From: Kribbella monticola | GTDB lineage: Bacteria; Actinomycetota; Actinomycetes; Propionibacteriales; Kribbellaceae | Length of the DNA stretch: 64,000 nt | Assembly: GCF_003261635.1 (NCBI RefSeq) | Contig: NZ_QFXK01000029.1 | Coordinates: forward strand, 1-64,000 | Reading direction: 5' to 3' | In this document: positions 7,762 to 15,954 of the stretch, in pieces | How positions within the stretch are numbered: position 1 is the first letter of the stretch | Layout: every line of letters starts with the position of its first letter | Notes under the pieces: model-generated | The model's database searches: none | What the model was told of the DNA's origin: nothing | The model's input: only the letters and a program-made list of their open reading frames with translations | Translations under genes and position numbers: made by a program

Positions 7762-8343
7762 TTAAGCGTAGCCGCGTTTCAGGAGGTATTTGGCGCCTGC
7801 GTCGAAGGCTTCGGGGGTTAGTTGTTCGAAGCCGAAGGTGTCGGCGAGGCGGTTCGTGATGTTGAAGGCTGTGCAGACGGCCAGGGCGTCTTCGAGTTGT
7901 TGGGGTGAGGCACCGGCGGCCAGCGCTGCTTGCATGTCGTCGGCTGTCACGGTTCCTTCTTGGGTGAGTTTGCCGAGGATTCGCAGGGTTGCGCGTAGTG
8001 GTTCGTCGATGGGTGCTGAATCCAGGTCGTTGAGAACGGCTGCTACGCGTGAACCGTCCTCGGAGGCCTGACTCGCCGTCGCTGTGTGGGCGCTGATGCA
8101 AAACGCCGAATTGTTCATTTTCGAGACATAGGCGGCTATCAATTCGCGGTCGGCGACGGACCAGGCGGATGGTCCGCGCATTGCTTCGTGGGTGAATTTC
8201 TTGGCGAGGGTGCCGTAGAAGTCGGGGCGGTAGAAGACCAGTTTCGCGGCATCCGGTACTGGTTGACGCGAGAACAGGCGGATCATCGCGAACAGCACTT
8301 TGGTGCCGCGGCTGTAGCCGTGGTTGAGAATGTCAAGACGCAT
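7762..8343 (-). CDS. Carboxymuconolactone decarboxylase (AhpD-like) family protein
   Basis: The 193-aa all-helical protein starts at ATG 8343 (MRLDILNHGYS). It carries the AhpD/CMD motif with Cys and His as NNSAFCISAHTATA; the first Cys of a CxxC pair is replaced by Asn/Ser, leaving C-x-x-x-H. Such proteins act as peroxidase-like or redox partners. A second helical half (EALRATLRILGKLT region, then LEDALAVCTAFN) follows. It overlaps its upstream neighbour by 11 bases and is probably translated with it. Confidence 0.8.
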   Translation of the reverse strand: MRLDILNHGYSRGTKVLFAMIRLFSRQPVPDAAKLVFYRPDFYGTLAKKFTHEAMRGPSAWSVADRELIAAYVSKMNNSAFCISAHTATASQASEDGSRVAAVLNDLDSAPIDEPLRATLRILGKLTQEGTVTADDMQAALAAGASPQQLEDALAVCTAFNITNRLADTFGFEQLTPEAFDAGAKYLLKRGYA

Positions 8344-8656
8344 TGCCGTGGCTCCCTTCGGCCTCCGCCAAGGCAGCCAGTCCGGTTTCATAGAGCCGGG
8401 TGGACTGACCGACCGCCGCACAGATCACCAGCTCGAAGAGCTCGTCCTCCGTGGAACCGGTCCCCCTTGCTGCTGACAGATCGAACTCAGTGACGTCGGT
8501 CGGCCTGTTGGCCACCTTGTCGATCAAGGTGTCCAACGGCGAAGACAGCTCATGATTGCTGAAGGCGCGTGCGCGCTGCTCTGCGGAGGCCCTCCCTTCA
8601 CCGTTGAGGATCCGATCCACCAAGGCTTGGTGCGCTACTTGCTTCTGGTCCGGCAT
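8333..8656 (-). CDS. Small CMD/AhpD-like helical protein, partner of the next gene
   Basis: The 107-aa protein has TEDELFELVICAAVGQST followed by RLYETGLAALAEA, the helix pair common to CMD-type proteins. The catalytic Cys-x-x-x-His motif is absent. The first half is helical and charged. It lies directly upstream of, and overlaps, the CMD protein gene. This suggests a two-component or heteromeric CMD enzyme. Paired genes like this are seen in other actinobacteria. Confidence 0.65.
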   Translation of the reverse strand: MPDQKQVAHQALVDRILNGEGRASAEQRARAFSNHELSSPLDTLIDKVANRPTDVTEFDLSAARGTGSTEDELFELVICAAVGQSTRLYETGLAALAEAEGSHGNAS

Positions 8657-8718
8657 GGTCCCGCTGCCTTCTTTCCAGTTCGGGTCATCTATCCAATCAG
8701 TAGACGATCGGGCATGCC

Positions 8719-8745
8719 GCTGATTCGACAGGTGAGCGAATCAGC
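8719..8745 (-). terminator. Hairpin overlapping the stop of the P-loop kinase gene
   Basis: GCTGATTCG (8719-8727) pairs with CGAATCAGC (8737-8745) around a 9-base loop. The right arm includes the stop codon of the minus-strand gene, so it can end that transcript. Confidence 0.6.
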
Positions 8746-9187
8746 GCGCGGCGATCAGGCTTTCGATGGCGTCGGCGAGGTCGGATATCGGCCGCCGGCC
8801 GTCCAACTTGAGGGTTGCGCCGCGCCGGAGTACGGGCTCGACGGTTTCGACGTACTGCGCGATCTCGGCCCGCTGTTCGACGGTTTTGCCGTACGGATTG
8901 TTCGTACGGCGGCTTACTCGCTCGATGAGGGTCTCCAGCGGAGCGCTGAGCAGGATGACGTGCTCGAAGCGGTCATAGAAGCGGCCTTGATTCTCGACCG
9001 CTCCTGAAATGACGATGTCGGCGTGCTGTGTCAGCAGCTCGTCCATCCGCGGCTCGTCCCAGGTGCCGTCCCGCAGCACCCAACCGTCATAGTCGGTGTC
9101 GATCGTGAGATGACCGCGCCGGCGAAGCTCGTCGAGGACGGTGGTCTTTCCCGCACCCGACATACCGGTCACCAGAACCCGGGCCAT
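8741..9187 (-). CDS. P-loop NTPase, adenylate/shikimate-kinase-like (AAA_18 type)
   Basis: The 148-aa protein has the Walker A GMSGAGKTT at residues 8-16, preceded by MARVLVT. DTDYDGW and VISGAVENQGRFYDRF follow, then a lid-like segment with SRRTNNPYGKT. This is typical of small actinobacterial kinases annotated as shikimate kinase or AAA ATPase. The phosphate acceptor is unknown. The ATG at 9187 is chosen because the open frame upstream belongs to the shadow of the VOC gene. Confidence 0.8.
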   Translation of the reverse strand: MARVLVTGMSGAGKTTVLDELRRRGHLTIDTDYDGWVLRDGTWDEPRMDELLTQHADIVISGAVENQGRFYDRFEHVILLSAPLETLIERVSRRTNNPYGKTVEQRAEIAQYVETVEPVLRRGATLKLDGRRPISDLADAIESLIAAR

Positions 9188-9204
9188 GGCTGCGACCGTA
9201 GTGC

Positions 9205-9591
9205 TTATTGGACCTTGGCGACAATCTCCACGAGGTTGCCGTCGGGGTCGCGGAATAGGGCGTTGCGATTGCCGTTTCCGGAGTCGCGAGGCGGCTGGAC
9301 GGCTGTGACGCCGGCGGCGGTGAGGTCCGAGTACGCCGTATCGACGTCGTCGGTCCACATCACCAGGGCCATCGCGGGGGTTCCCGGGGAGGCGTCGACG
9401 CCGTGAGCTCGTTGGGCGGCCTCGACTGTGCCGAGGCCGAGGGTGAATCCGTTCAGGCGGAGTTCGACGTGCTCGGGAGTGCCGTCGATCGGAGTACGGA
9501 ACGTCTCCTCGAATCCCAGGAGATCGCGGTAGAACCGAATCCCGGCCTCGATGTCGCGCGTGTAGAGGTTGACCAGCGCTCCGGCGTACAT
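9205..9591 (-). CDS. VOC family protein (glyoxalase/bleomycin-resistance fold)
   Basis: The 128-aa protein has two beta-alpha-beta-beta-beta modules. NLYTRDIEAGIRFYRDLLGF opens the first and ALFRDPDGNLVEIV closes the second with the metal-ligand Glu. It may bind a divalent metal and act on a small electrophilic or antibiotic substrate. The gene lies 17 bases upstream of the P-loop kinase gene in the same direction, so they may share a transcript. Confidence 0.85.
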   Translation of the reverse strand: MYAGALVNLYTRDIEAGIRFYRDLLGFEETFRTPIDGTPEHVELRLNGFTLGLGTVEAAQRAHGVDASPGTPAMALVMWTDDVDTAYSDLTAAGVTAVQPPRDSGNGNRNALFRDPDGNLVEIVAKVQ

Positions 9592-9665
9592 GCTGGAAAT
9601 ATACCGACCTGGACACTGCTGGTTTTCGGACGAGGATCGTCTGGAATTGGGCTTACCTTGGGGGT

Positions 9666-10265
9666 ATGGCCAAGGTGACGGTGGTGGCGGGGGAGCTTGG
9701 GGTCAGGGCGCTGGGGGCTGAGACGTGGGATGCGTTTGCGGACCTTGTGGAGCGGCACAACGGGGTGTGGGGTGGGTGCTGGTGTACGTGGTTCCACACG
9801 ATGCATGCCGAGAAGACACACACGGTTGAGGGAAATCGGGCGCTCAAGGAGCAGTTGGTCAAGGAGGGGCGGGCGCATGCGGCGCTGGTGTTCGATGGCG
9901 ACGTCGCGGTCGGGTGGTGTCAGTACGGGGTGCCCGCCGAGTTGCCGAACATCAAGCATCGTAAGGATTACGAGGCCGGTGTCGTCGAGCCGCCGGATTA
10001 TCGGCTGACGTGCTTCTTCATCGATACGCGGTACCGGCGTCAGGGGGTGGCCGAGGTTGCACTGCGCGGCGCCTTGGAGTTGATCGCGCGGGCAGGCGGC
10101 GGAGTTGTCGAGGCGTATCCGCAGGTCACGGATGGCAGGAAGATCACCGCCTCGTTCCTCTACAGCGTGACTCGCAATTTCTTCGAGGAAGCTGGGTTCA
10201 CGTACTTGCGTCCGATCGGCAAGAACCACTGCGTGATGAGCAAGACGGTGGCCCCAGCGGGATGA
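9666..10265 (+). CDS. GNAT family N-acetyltransferase
   Basis: The 199-aa protein has the acetyl-CoA loop region FFIDTRYRRQGVAEVAL and a final strand with AGFTYLRPIG. The N-terminus has a Trp/Cys-rich segment GVWGGCWCTWFHTM, seen in one conserved GNAT subgroup of actinobacteria. The substrate is unknown. It is monocistronic, divergent from the VOC gene and convergent with the nitrilase-like gene. Confidence 0.82.
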   Translation: MAKVTVVAGELGVRALGAETWDAFADLVERHNGVWGGCWCTWFHTMHAEKTHTVEGNRALKEQLVKEGRAHAALVFDGDVAVGWCQYGVPAELPNIKHRKDYEAGVVEPPDYRLTCFFIDTRYRRQGVAEVALRGALELIARAGGGVVEAYPQVTDGRKITASFLYSVTRNFFEEAGFTYLRPIGKNHCVMSKTVAPAG

Positions 10266-10317
10266 GCCTCGTACGACGATCGCCTCGGCGAGGCGGGCGA
10301 CTTCGTACAACGATCGC

Positions 10318-10359
10318 GGGAGACCTCGTACGGCGGCGTCCCGTCGTACGAGGTCTCCC
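10318..10359. terminator. Bidirectional terminator between convergent genes
   Basis: GGGAGACCTCGTACG (10318-10332) pairs perfectly with 10345-10359 around a 12-base loop. It lies between the GNAT gene and the minus-strand hydrolase gene. A third CTCGTACGA copy at 10268-10276 can compete in folding. Confidence 0.8.
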
Positions 10360-10364
10360 CGGGC

Positions 10365-11324
10365 TCAGGAAGTGATGCGGGAGCGAGCCTGGTGGCGCCA
10401 GTCGCGGGCGGCCGCGGGTAGCTCGTGGTCGCGGCTCAGGTCGGCGACCGCGATCGCCGGGCTGCTGTCGGACGGGCCTTGGACGACCCAGTCACCCATG
10501 TTGTCGATCACGCCGGAATCGATGTTGGAGTCCGGGTTGGCGGCGACCGCGAGGCTGACCCAGAAGCAGTTCGCCGCGGCGTGGCCGCGTGCCTCTGTTG
10601 CCGCTCGATCGTTGCCTGGGACACCGTTCGTCGAGTAGCAGACCAGTACGCCGTCGACGTCGAGCCGGTCGTATTCGGTGAACAGCTCCGGGAAGTGCAC
10701 GTCCATCCCCAGCGCCAGCCCGAACCGGTAGCCGTCGATCTCGATCGTCACCGGCTTCTTACCAGGCGTGTACATATAGGTGATCTTGGTCGTCGAGAGC
10801 GTGCGCTCGTCGTACCGCGCAACGAGCTTGCCCTGGTCGGACACGACGTACGCGCTGTTGTGCGGTCGGGAATCAGGCAGTTGGTGCACGGACGGGATGA
10901 CGGTCCAGATGCCGAGTTCGCCTGACAGGGCTGCGATCTGGTCCAGTTCCTCCTGCAGCACGGACCACTCGGCCTTGGTCCAGTCGGACGGTCCGAGCTC
11001 GTCCGGACCCAGCGAGGACATCACGTATTTGTGGGGAAAGCAGATCGCACCCTCGGGGAAGTGCACCAGCCGAGCGCCCGCATCGGCCGCCTGCTTCATG
11101 AATCGGCGAACCTCCGCTCCGCTGGCCCGCAGCCCGTCGACATCGGTGGGGTCCTCGCGAACCGTCGACTGGGCGACGGCGATGCGGAGGACGGTCTGAG
11201 TGAGTTCCGGCATGTCTTCTCCTGATGGAGTCGAACGGAAGTGCCGAAGGGCAGCCGTGTAGGACTCGCCGGTCTTGGCGGCGCGGGCGCGAACCCGTCG
11301 CTTGAAGTTCCTGTGCGCTGTCAT
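10365..11324 (-). CDS. Carbon-nitrogen hydrolase (nitrilase) fold protein with atypical active site
   Basis: The 319-aa protein has an N-terminal basic helix-rich segment (FKRRVRARAAKTGESYTAAL) known from many actinobacterial proteins, then a nitrilase-superfamily domain. The first catalytic Glu is kept in HFPEGAICFP. The box that normally reads ICYD..FPE is LALGMDVHFPELF, so the nucleophile Cys is Gly. The usual lysine segment YDK is YDER. The protein thus lacks two of three catalytic residues and may be a binding or regulatory protein. ATG 11324 has GGAAGG just upstream; GTG 11336 is an alternative start. Confidence 0.75.
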   Translation of the reverse strand: MTAHRNFKRRVRARAAKTGESYTAALRHFRSTPSGEDMPELTQTVLRIAVAQSTVREDPTDVDGLRASGAEVRRFMKQAADAGARLVHFPEGAICFPHKYVMSSLGPDELGPSDWTKAEWSVLQEELDQIAALSGELGIWTVIPSVHQLPDSRPHNSAYVVSDQGKLVARYDERTLSTTKITYMYTPGKKPVTIEIDGYRFGLALGMDVHFPELFTEYDRLDVDGVLVCYSTNGVPGNDRAATEARGHAAANCFWVSLAVAANPDSNIDSGVIDNMGDWVVQGPSDSSPAIAVADLSRDHELPAAARDWRHQARSRITS

Positions 11325-11762
11325 CTGGCCTTCCACGCACCCGCACGCGATCCCCCAGCGATCCCGTCCGAGGCGACTGACCAGGACGAGCGGCCCGAGA
11401 TCGGAGATCCCTTTGCCTTCTCGATGAGACCAGGCTGGGGCCGGTCAGCGAAGGTGAGGCGCGGGCCGCGCCAGGACCCACATCCTTCCCGACCGAACCC
11501 GCCGTCGTCAAACCTCTCCCCGACGGGCGTGTCGCCGGAATCCCTTACCAGGCATCGGTTTGGCGTCATCGAAAGCCATCCGCAATCGCTTGAACGATCC
11601 GGTACTGCGAGTCGCCGGCGACCGCGTCGTTGCCGACACCGGTCCTCCCGTCGATCAACTCCCGAACGATGTCGGCATGACCGCCTTGAGGTTCGTCGGA
11701 TCCGCCATGCCACGGAGCCTAGGCGAGGGCGCCGACAAAATCTGGAGTGCTGCGGTTCGGGG
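11325..11762. other. Gap without a convincing gene, possible gene remnant near 11570-11720
   Basis: No complete gene is seen. On the minus strand, about 11572-11722, one frame reads HADIVRELIDGRTGVGNDAV then DSQYRIVQAIADGF and stops. This looks protein-like, but it has no start codon and a TAG just upstream. It may be the tail of a lost gene. The rest holds the upstream region of the nitrilase-like gene. Confidence 0.35.
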
Positions 11763-12674
11763 TCAGTGGTCGAGCCAGGACTGGGCTCGGGTGCCGTGGT
11801 AGTCGAGGTATTCCTGGGGAAGAGGGCCGTCGGCTGTCGCCAGTGAGAGGTTCAGTTGGTGGAGGCCTCGGGCAACGATCAGCCCGCGCATCACGGTGTC
11901 GGAGGCGTCGGGCCAGGGGCGGATCTTCGTGTAGCCGTCGCGGAAGGACTCGGTCATGGCGTCGCGGTCGTCGCGGCGGCCGAAGGAGGCGAGGGTGATG
12001 GAGATGTCTTGTTCTGGAAAGCCGTGGACGAGGTCCTGGAAGTCGATCGGCACGGGACCGAGGCCGGAAGCTTCGATGACGTTGGCCGGGGTGAGGTCGC
12101 CGTGGATCAGCTGGGGAGTTCGGCCGGTCCACACTTCATCGATGAGCGACTGAGCGCTGTCCCGTGCCTGGGTGAGCGCCTTGCCGTGCTTGGGTACGTC
12201 GCCGAGGCGGTCGGGCAGCAGCCAGTAGAGCACCTTGTCCGCACGCAGTACGTCGGCATCACGCAGTACGAAGGTGTGTGAGTGCAGCCGAGCCATGAGC
12301 TGCCCCAGCATGCGAGCGCGAGCCGGACCGAGTCGCGCGCGCATCGAGCGCCCGCGGATCCAGGTGAACAGCACACACGTCCGCGGCCGACCATCCACGT
12401 CATGCACCACAACCATCGGCTCACCCGACGAGGCCAGTACGACGTCAGGCACCGCCAGCCCATCGGCGACCAGAGCGCGTTGCCAAGCCGCCTCAGCCGC
12501 AGCCGTACCTTCCGCATGGATCCGCAACACAGGCCCGACCCGCAGCGCAAAGGTGCCCTCCGACGCCTCCACTCGATAAACCGTATTGAACGACTCCGCA
12601 GCCCGAGTCACCCGACGCACCTCAACGGGAAATTCCTGCAGGGCGGCAAATGCGAGCTCCCGTTCCGGGTTCAC
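11763..12674 (-). CDS. Aminoglycoside phosphotransferase (APH) family kinase-like protein
   Basis: The 303-aa protein starts at GTG 12674 after AAGGAG. The kinase-like N-lobe contains FALRVGP (ATP-lysine region replaced by ALRV). The C-lobe has the catalytic LIHGDLTPANVIE and a metal-binding IDFQDL. Such proteins phosphorylate antibiotics or metabolites such as homoserine and choline. The acceptor here cannot be told and resistance should not be assumed. Divergent from the GIY-YIG gene with a 52-base spacer. Confidence 0.83.
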   Translation of the reverse strand: MNPERELAFAALQEFPVEVRRVTRAAESFNTVYRVEASEGTFALRVGPVLRIHAEGTAAAEAAWQRALVADGLAVPDVVLASSGEPMVVVHDVDGRPRTCVLFTWIRGRSMRARLGPARARMLGQLMARLHSHTFVLRDADVLRADKVLYWLLPDRLGDVPKHGKALTQARDSAQSLIDEVWTGRTPQLIHGDLTPANVIEASGLGPVPIDFQDLVHGFPEQDISITLASFGRRDDRDAMTESFRDGYTKIRPWPDASDTVMRGLIVARGLHQLNLSLATADGPLPQEYLDYHGTRAQSWLDH

Positions 12675-12726
12675 AGCGCTCCTTCGGTGGATAAGCTTGG
12701 CAGCCGAGCATAGATTGCGAGTCGCA

Positions 12727-13584
12727 ATGGGTGAGCCGGACGACCAGGGCAAGAAAGGACTCGCCGTACTACGTGCTGCCGCCGACGACGCGCCTCGCCA
12801 AGCGGGCGTTTATCTGTTCCTTGGTGAAGGCAACGAAATCCTTTACGTGGGAAAGGCCGGCAACCTCCGCCAGCGTCTTCGCCAACACGCGGCGGTCGTG
12901 CCCTCCGGATCGCAGCTGCACCAACGCTACGACCTCGTACGCCGCGTCGTCTGGGAACTCGCCGACGACGAGGAGGCCGCGGTCTGGCGGGAAGCAGACC
13001 TGATCTTCGCCCTCCGGCCGCCGTTCAACGCGAACACCGGCCTCCGCGCAACCGACCCGATCGCGACCGAAGCACCCGCGCCGTACATCGTCGTCCGCGA
13101 GGTGGCGTCCGGCCTCCTCGGCTTCACGTTGGAGCCCGTAGTCCCCAAGGAAGGTCGGGTCTACGGCTGCTTTCCACATCTGGGCAAAGGCGTCGCCTCC
13201 CGTCTCGGCATCGCCTGCAGCGACGGCTACACCGCCCTCCTGCGATTGCTCTGGGCGGCAGCGGGAGAGGGCAGTCACATGCCCGCAGCGATCACGAGGT
13301 CGGCGCCCCCGTCGTACAAGGTGGCTGCTCCGCCCGGTGACGACCTGCACCGCCTACTCTCCGGCACAAGCCCTCGCCTGGCCGGCAACTTGCTCGAGAA
13401 CGCCTCCCGCCGGCCAGAGTTCATGCAGCCGGCCCTGCGCCGCGACCACGACGCCGTACTACGCTTCTTCGCCGCCGGCCCCCAACTCCTCCGCACCCGC
13501 CGCCTACGCCACCAGATACGAACCCGAGTCCTCACCCCAGAAACCTACAAACACTTGTCCACAAGGAAATTCGACCGCTACTAG
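12727..13584 (+). CDS. GIY-YIG nuclease domain protein (UvrC N-terminus-like)
   Basis: The 285-aa protein opens with a GIY-YIG domain: AGVYLFLGEGNEILYVGKAG then NLRQRLRQHA (about residues 20-60), with Tyr, Arg and a downstream Glu in the usual order. This is the domain used by UvrC and Cho for the 3' incision in nucleotide excision repair. The rest is family-specific and lacks the UvrC C-terminal nuclease, UVR and HhH domains. A DNA repair or endonuclease role is likely. ATG 12727 follows a divergent promoter; GTG 12730 is the next alternative. Confidence 0.8.
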   Translation: MGEPDDQGKKGLAVLRAAADDAPRQAGVYLFLGEGNEILYVGKAGNLRQRLRQHAAVVPSGSQLHQRYDLVRRVVWELADDEEAAVWREADLIFALRPPFNANTGLRATDPIATEAPAPYIVVREVASGLLGFTLEPVVPKEGRVYGCFPHLGKGVASRLGIACSDGYTALLRLLWAAAGEGSHMPAAITRSAPPSYKVAAPPGDDLHRLLSGTSPRLAGNLLENASRRPEFMQPALRRDHDAVLRFFAAGPQLLRTRRLRHQIRTRVLTPETYKHLSTRKFDRY

Positions 13585-14237
13585 CAGAGGCGAGCAGCAA
13601 GTGATGCGAACTGCTCAGCCGTCGCGCCGCCGCCGCGAAGATAGGCTGCCGTTCCGCCATAGCTGCTCTGGAGATGATCCAAGGTTCGGCTGATGGTGTC
13701 GCTCCGGGGCGCAGCCAACTCGGGCAACGCGTGGCTGTCTGCACTCAGGGCAGGACTGGCCACATAGTCGGCAGCAATTGCACTCACCGGTACGCCGACC
13801 AGGTGGAGCGCGAGAGCTACGACGAGCCCAGTTCGGTCCTTGCCCGCATGGCAGGCGACCACGACGCATCCCGGCGGTGCTTCGGCGATGGCGGCGATCG
13901 CAGCGGCGAAGCGTTCCGGCGACCCGTCGAGCAGAAGGCGGTACTGCGCGGAGAGCTCCCAAGTCGACACGTTCGGACCGTCGGGATCAACCAGCGGAAG
14001 ATTCAGCCAGAGCGGAGTGTCGGCGAACGGCGACGGGTACTTCTCGCATTCCCAAACGCTGCGCAGGTCGACGATCCTGCTCACCCCGGCCGCGTGGACC
14101 GCGGCGATCCCAGTGACGTCGAGCTGATCGAGGTTGTCACTACGTACCAGAGCACCGGCCCGAATCCGTCCGCCGTCGCGCAGCGGCGTACCGCCGAGGT
14201 CGCGAACGTTCTTGCAGCGGGGCCAGTGCAACGTCAC
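13581..14237 (-). CDS. Tyrosine/dual-specificity phosphatase (DSP-like, PtpB type)
   Basis: The 218-aa protein has CKNVRDLGGTPLRDGGRIR at the start, the usual N-terminus of PtpB-like phosphatases, and the P-loop ACHAGKDRTGL (CX5R). IVDLRSVWECE carries the substrate-pocket segment. It would dephosphorylate phosphotyrosine, phosphoserine or phosphoinositide. GTG 14237 overlaps the stop of the upstream DinB gene (GTGA), so the two are coupled. Its stop overlaps the end of the convergent GIY-YIG gene by 4 bases. Confidence 0.85.
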   Translation of the reverse strand: MTLHWPRCKNVRDLGGTPLRDGGRIRAGALVRSDNLDQLDVTGIAAVHAAGVSRIVDLRSVWECEKYPSPFADTPLWLNLPLVDPDGPNVSTWELSAQYRLLLDGSPERFAAAIAAIAEAPPGCVVVACHAGKDRTGLVVALALHLVGVPVSAIAADYVASPALSADSHALPELAAPRSDTISRTLDHLQSSYGGTAAYLRGGGATAEQFASLAARLC

Positions 14238-15034
14238 GGCGTGGTCTCCAAGAGGGTCAGGTCGCGTTCGGCGTAGAGGCGGTGTTCCCATTCTTCGGTG
14301 AGGACTATGTGGAGGCACTCCTTGAAGGGGAAGTTTTCGAGCACGGGCCAGCCGGGGGCTGTTTGAGATACCGGAGAGGCGAGTTGGTCGTCCGTGAGTG
14401 AGGCGAGGACTTCGCGGACCATGGTCTGGCGATCGGTTCGGATCTTCAGGACTTCGTCGAGGGGAGGGCGGGCCTCGCGGTTCCAGGGGATGCCTTCCCA
14501 GCCGGGGGCCTCCTCCCAGGGGAGGTCGAGGGGGTGCCAGGGCGAGGGGTTGCCGAGGATCATCCGGCCGACCCAGGCATCGGTGGCGAAGTTGAGGTGA
14601 CGCAAGGTCTGGATCAAGGACCACTCGTCGTTGACGTTGCGGTGCAGTGCGTCCTCGGGGAACGTGTGCGCCCGGGCAACGGTGTCCGCCCACAACCGTT
14701 CGAGGATCGTCCACGCCTCCCGGAACCCATCGGCGTCCGCGGGATGCATCTTGGCTCGCTCGGGCATCCGGCGGTTCAGCTCGGCCTCGACCAGCGGGCC
14801 GATGTCGACGCCGTTGACCTGGAGGTTCTGAAGTTCGCCATAGATCTCGACGTCCAGCAGTTCGACACCGAGCAGCCGGGTCCGATGGAGAGAGGTGCCG
14901 CGGATCGTCGCGTCGTCGAAGTCCGACGCGCGCAGCTCGGCGCCGGTGAGATCCACCCGGGAGAAGGTGGAGTCGCGCAGGTTCACCCGCTCGAAGCGGC
15001 TTCCGCTGAGATCCTGGTCGCGAAATCCGGTCAT
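14234..15034 (-). CDS. Pentapeptide-repeat/DinB-like fusion protein
   Basis: The 266-aa protein starts with pentapeptide repeats (residues about 8-60: FERVNLRDSTFSRVDLTGAE, then ASDFDDATIRGTSL). A DinB/YfiT-like four-helix domain follows (about 85-260), with NDEWSLIQTLRHLNFATDAW carrying one metal-ligand His and EEWEHRLYAERD a second. This fusion is recurrent in actinobacteria. DinB-like enzymes act in mycothiol- or bacillithiol-dependent reactions; the substrate is not known here. It is the first gene of the two-gene unit with the phosphatase. Confidence 0.82.
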   Translation of the reverse strand: MTGFRDQDLSGSRFERVNLRDSTFSRVDLTGAELRASDFDDATIRGTSLHRTRLLGVELLDVEIYGELQNLQVNGVDIGPLVEAELNRRMPERAKMHPADADGFREAWTILERLWADTVARAHTFPEDALHRNVNDEWSLIQTLRHLNFATDAWVGRMILGNPSPWHPLDLPWEEAPGWEGIPWNREARPPLDEVLKIRTDRQTMVREVLASLTDDQLASPVSQTAPGWPVLENFPFKECLHIVLTEEWEHRLYAERDLTLLETTP

Positions 15035-15087
15035 GGACCGACGGTAGACCCGGTTTCCGACGATCGGCGTCCGGATAAGTTGGTGAC

Positions 15088-15954
15088 ATGCGCACTCTCC
15101 GCCCCGGTCAGCGAGCCGAGCTGTACGTCGTGGACGTCGCCACCACCGAGCGACGCCTGGTCCACGAGTCGTCCACCTTGTTGTTCGAGGCACCGAACTG
15201 GACGGGCGACTGGCTGGTCGTCAACGGCAACGGCAACCTGTACCGGATCCCCGTCGACGGCGGCGACCTCGAGCAGCTGGACCTCGGCGGCGTACCGGCG
15301 ATCAACAACGACCATGTGCTGAGCCCGGACGGCGAGACGGTCTACGTGTCGGCCGAGGACGGGCATCTGTACGCCGTACCGCTGGCCGGCGGCTCGCCGC
15401 GCAGGGTGAGCAACGATCGTGGGCCGGAGTTTCACCATTACCTGCACGGGATCTCGCCCGACGGCCGGACGCTTGCCTACATCGGTCTGGAAAACAGGGC
15501 CGATGGCAACAGAATCACCAACGTCTACGCGATACCGGCGGCCGGTGGCGACGACGTGCAGGTCACGGACGACGAGTACGCCGACGACGGTTCGGAGTAC
15601 GGGCCGGACGGTCGGTGGATCTACTTCAACTCCGAGCGGGCCTCGACGACGCCTGGGCACGCTCAGCTGTTCAGGATCGCCGGTGACGAACTCGAGCAGC
15701 TGACCTTCGACGAGCGGGTCAACTGGTTCCCGCACCCGGCGCCGGACGGATCGATGATCGCCTACGTCAGCTTCCCGCCCGGCACCCTCGGTCATCCCGA
15801 AGACATCGACGACGTACGCGTCCGGCTGCTCCCGACCGAGGGCGGTTCACCTCGGGACCTGGCCACACTCTTCGGTGGCCAAGGCACGATGAACGTCCCC
15901 AGCTGGTCCCCCGACAGCAGCCGACTCGCGTACGTCGCCTATCCACTGGACTAG
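15088..15954 (+). CDS. TolB-like/WD40-like beta-propeller protein (PD40 repeats)
   Basis: The 288-aa protein has no signal peptide. It consists of repeated beta-propeller blades with SPDG-type turns: LSPDGETVYVSAEDGHLYAV, GISPDGRTLAYIG, YGPDGRWIYFNSE and PSWSPDSSRLAYVAYP. These are PD40/TolB-C repeats. A similar group in actinobacteria is annotated as biopolymer transporter Tol or WD40-like. It is probably a cytosolic binding scaffold. The gene converges with the MFS gene and overlaps it by 4 bases. Confidence 0.8.
   Translation: MRTLRPGQRAELYVVDVATTERRLVHESSTLLFEAPNWTGDWLVVNGNGNLYRIPVDGGDLEQLDLGGVPAINNDHVLSPDGETVYVSAEDGHLYAVPLAGGSPRRVSNDRGPEFHHYLHGISPDGRTLAYIGLENRADGNRITNVYAIPAAGGDDVQVTDDEYADDGSEYGPDGRWIYFNSERASTTPGHAQLFRIAGDELEQLTFDERVNWFPHPAPDGSMIAYVSFPPGTLGHPEDIDDVRVRLLPTEGGSPRDLATLFGGQGTMNVPSWSPDSSRLAYVAYPLD

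Noticed and set aside
10266..10359. GTACGA-containing repeats as a possible CRISPR or integron site
   Set aside because: Only a hairpin with an extra half copy; no regular spacer pattern and the position between convergent genes fits a terminator.
11763..12674. Aminoglycoside resistance gene
   Set aside because: The protein is a general APH-fold kinase; nothing in the sequence shows antibiotic specificity.
13581..15095. A single 504-codon minus-strand gene
   Set aside because: Only the last 218 codons match the phosphatase. The rest is an out-of-frame reading of the pentapeptide/DinB gene, which overlaps by GTGA.
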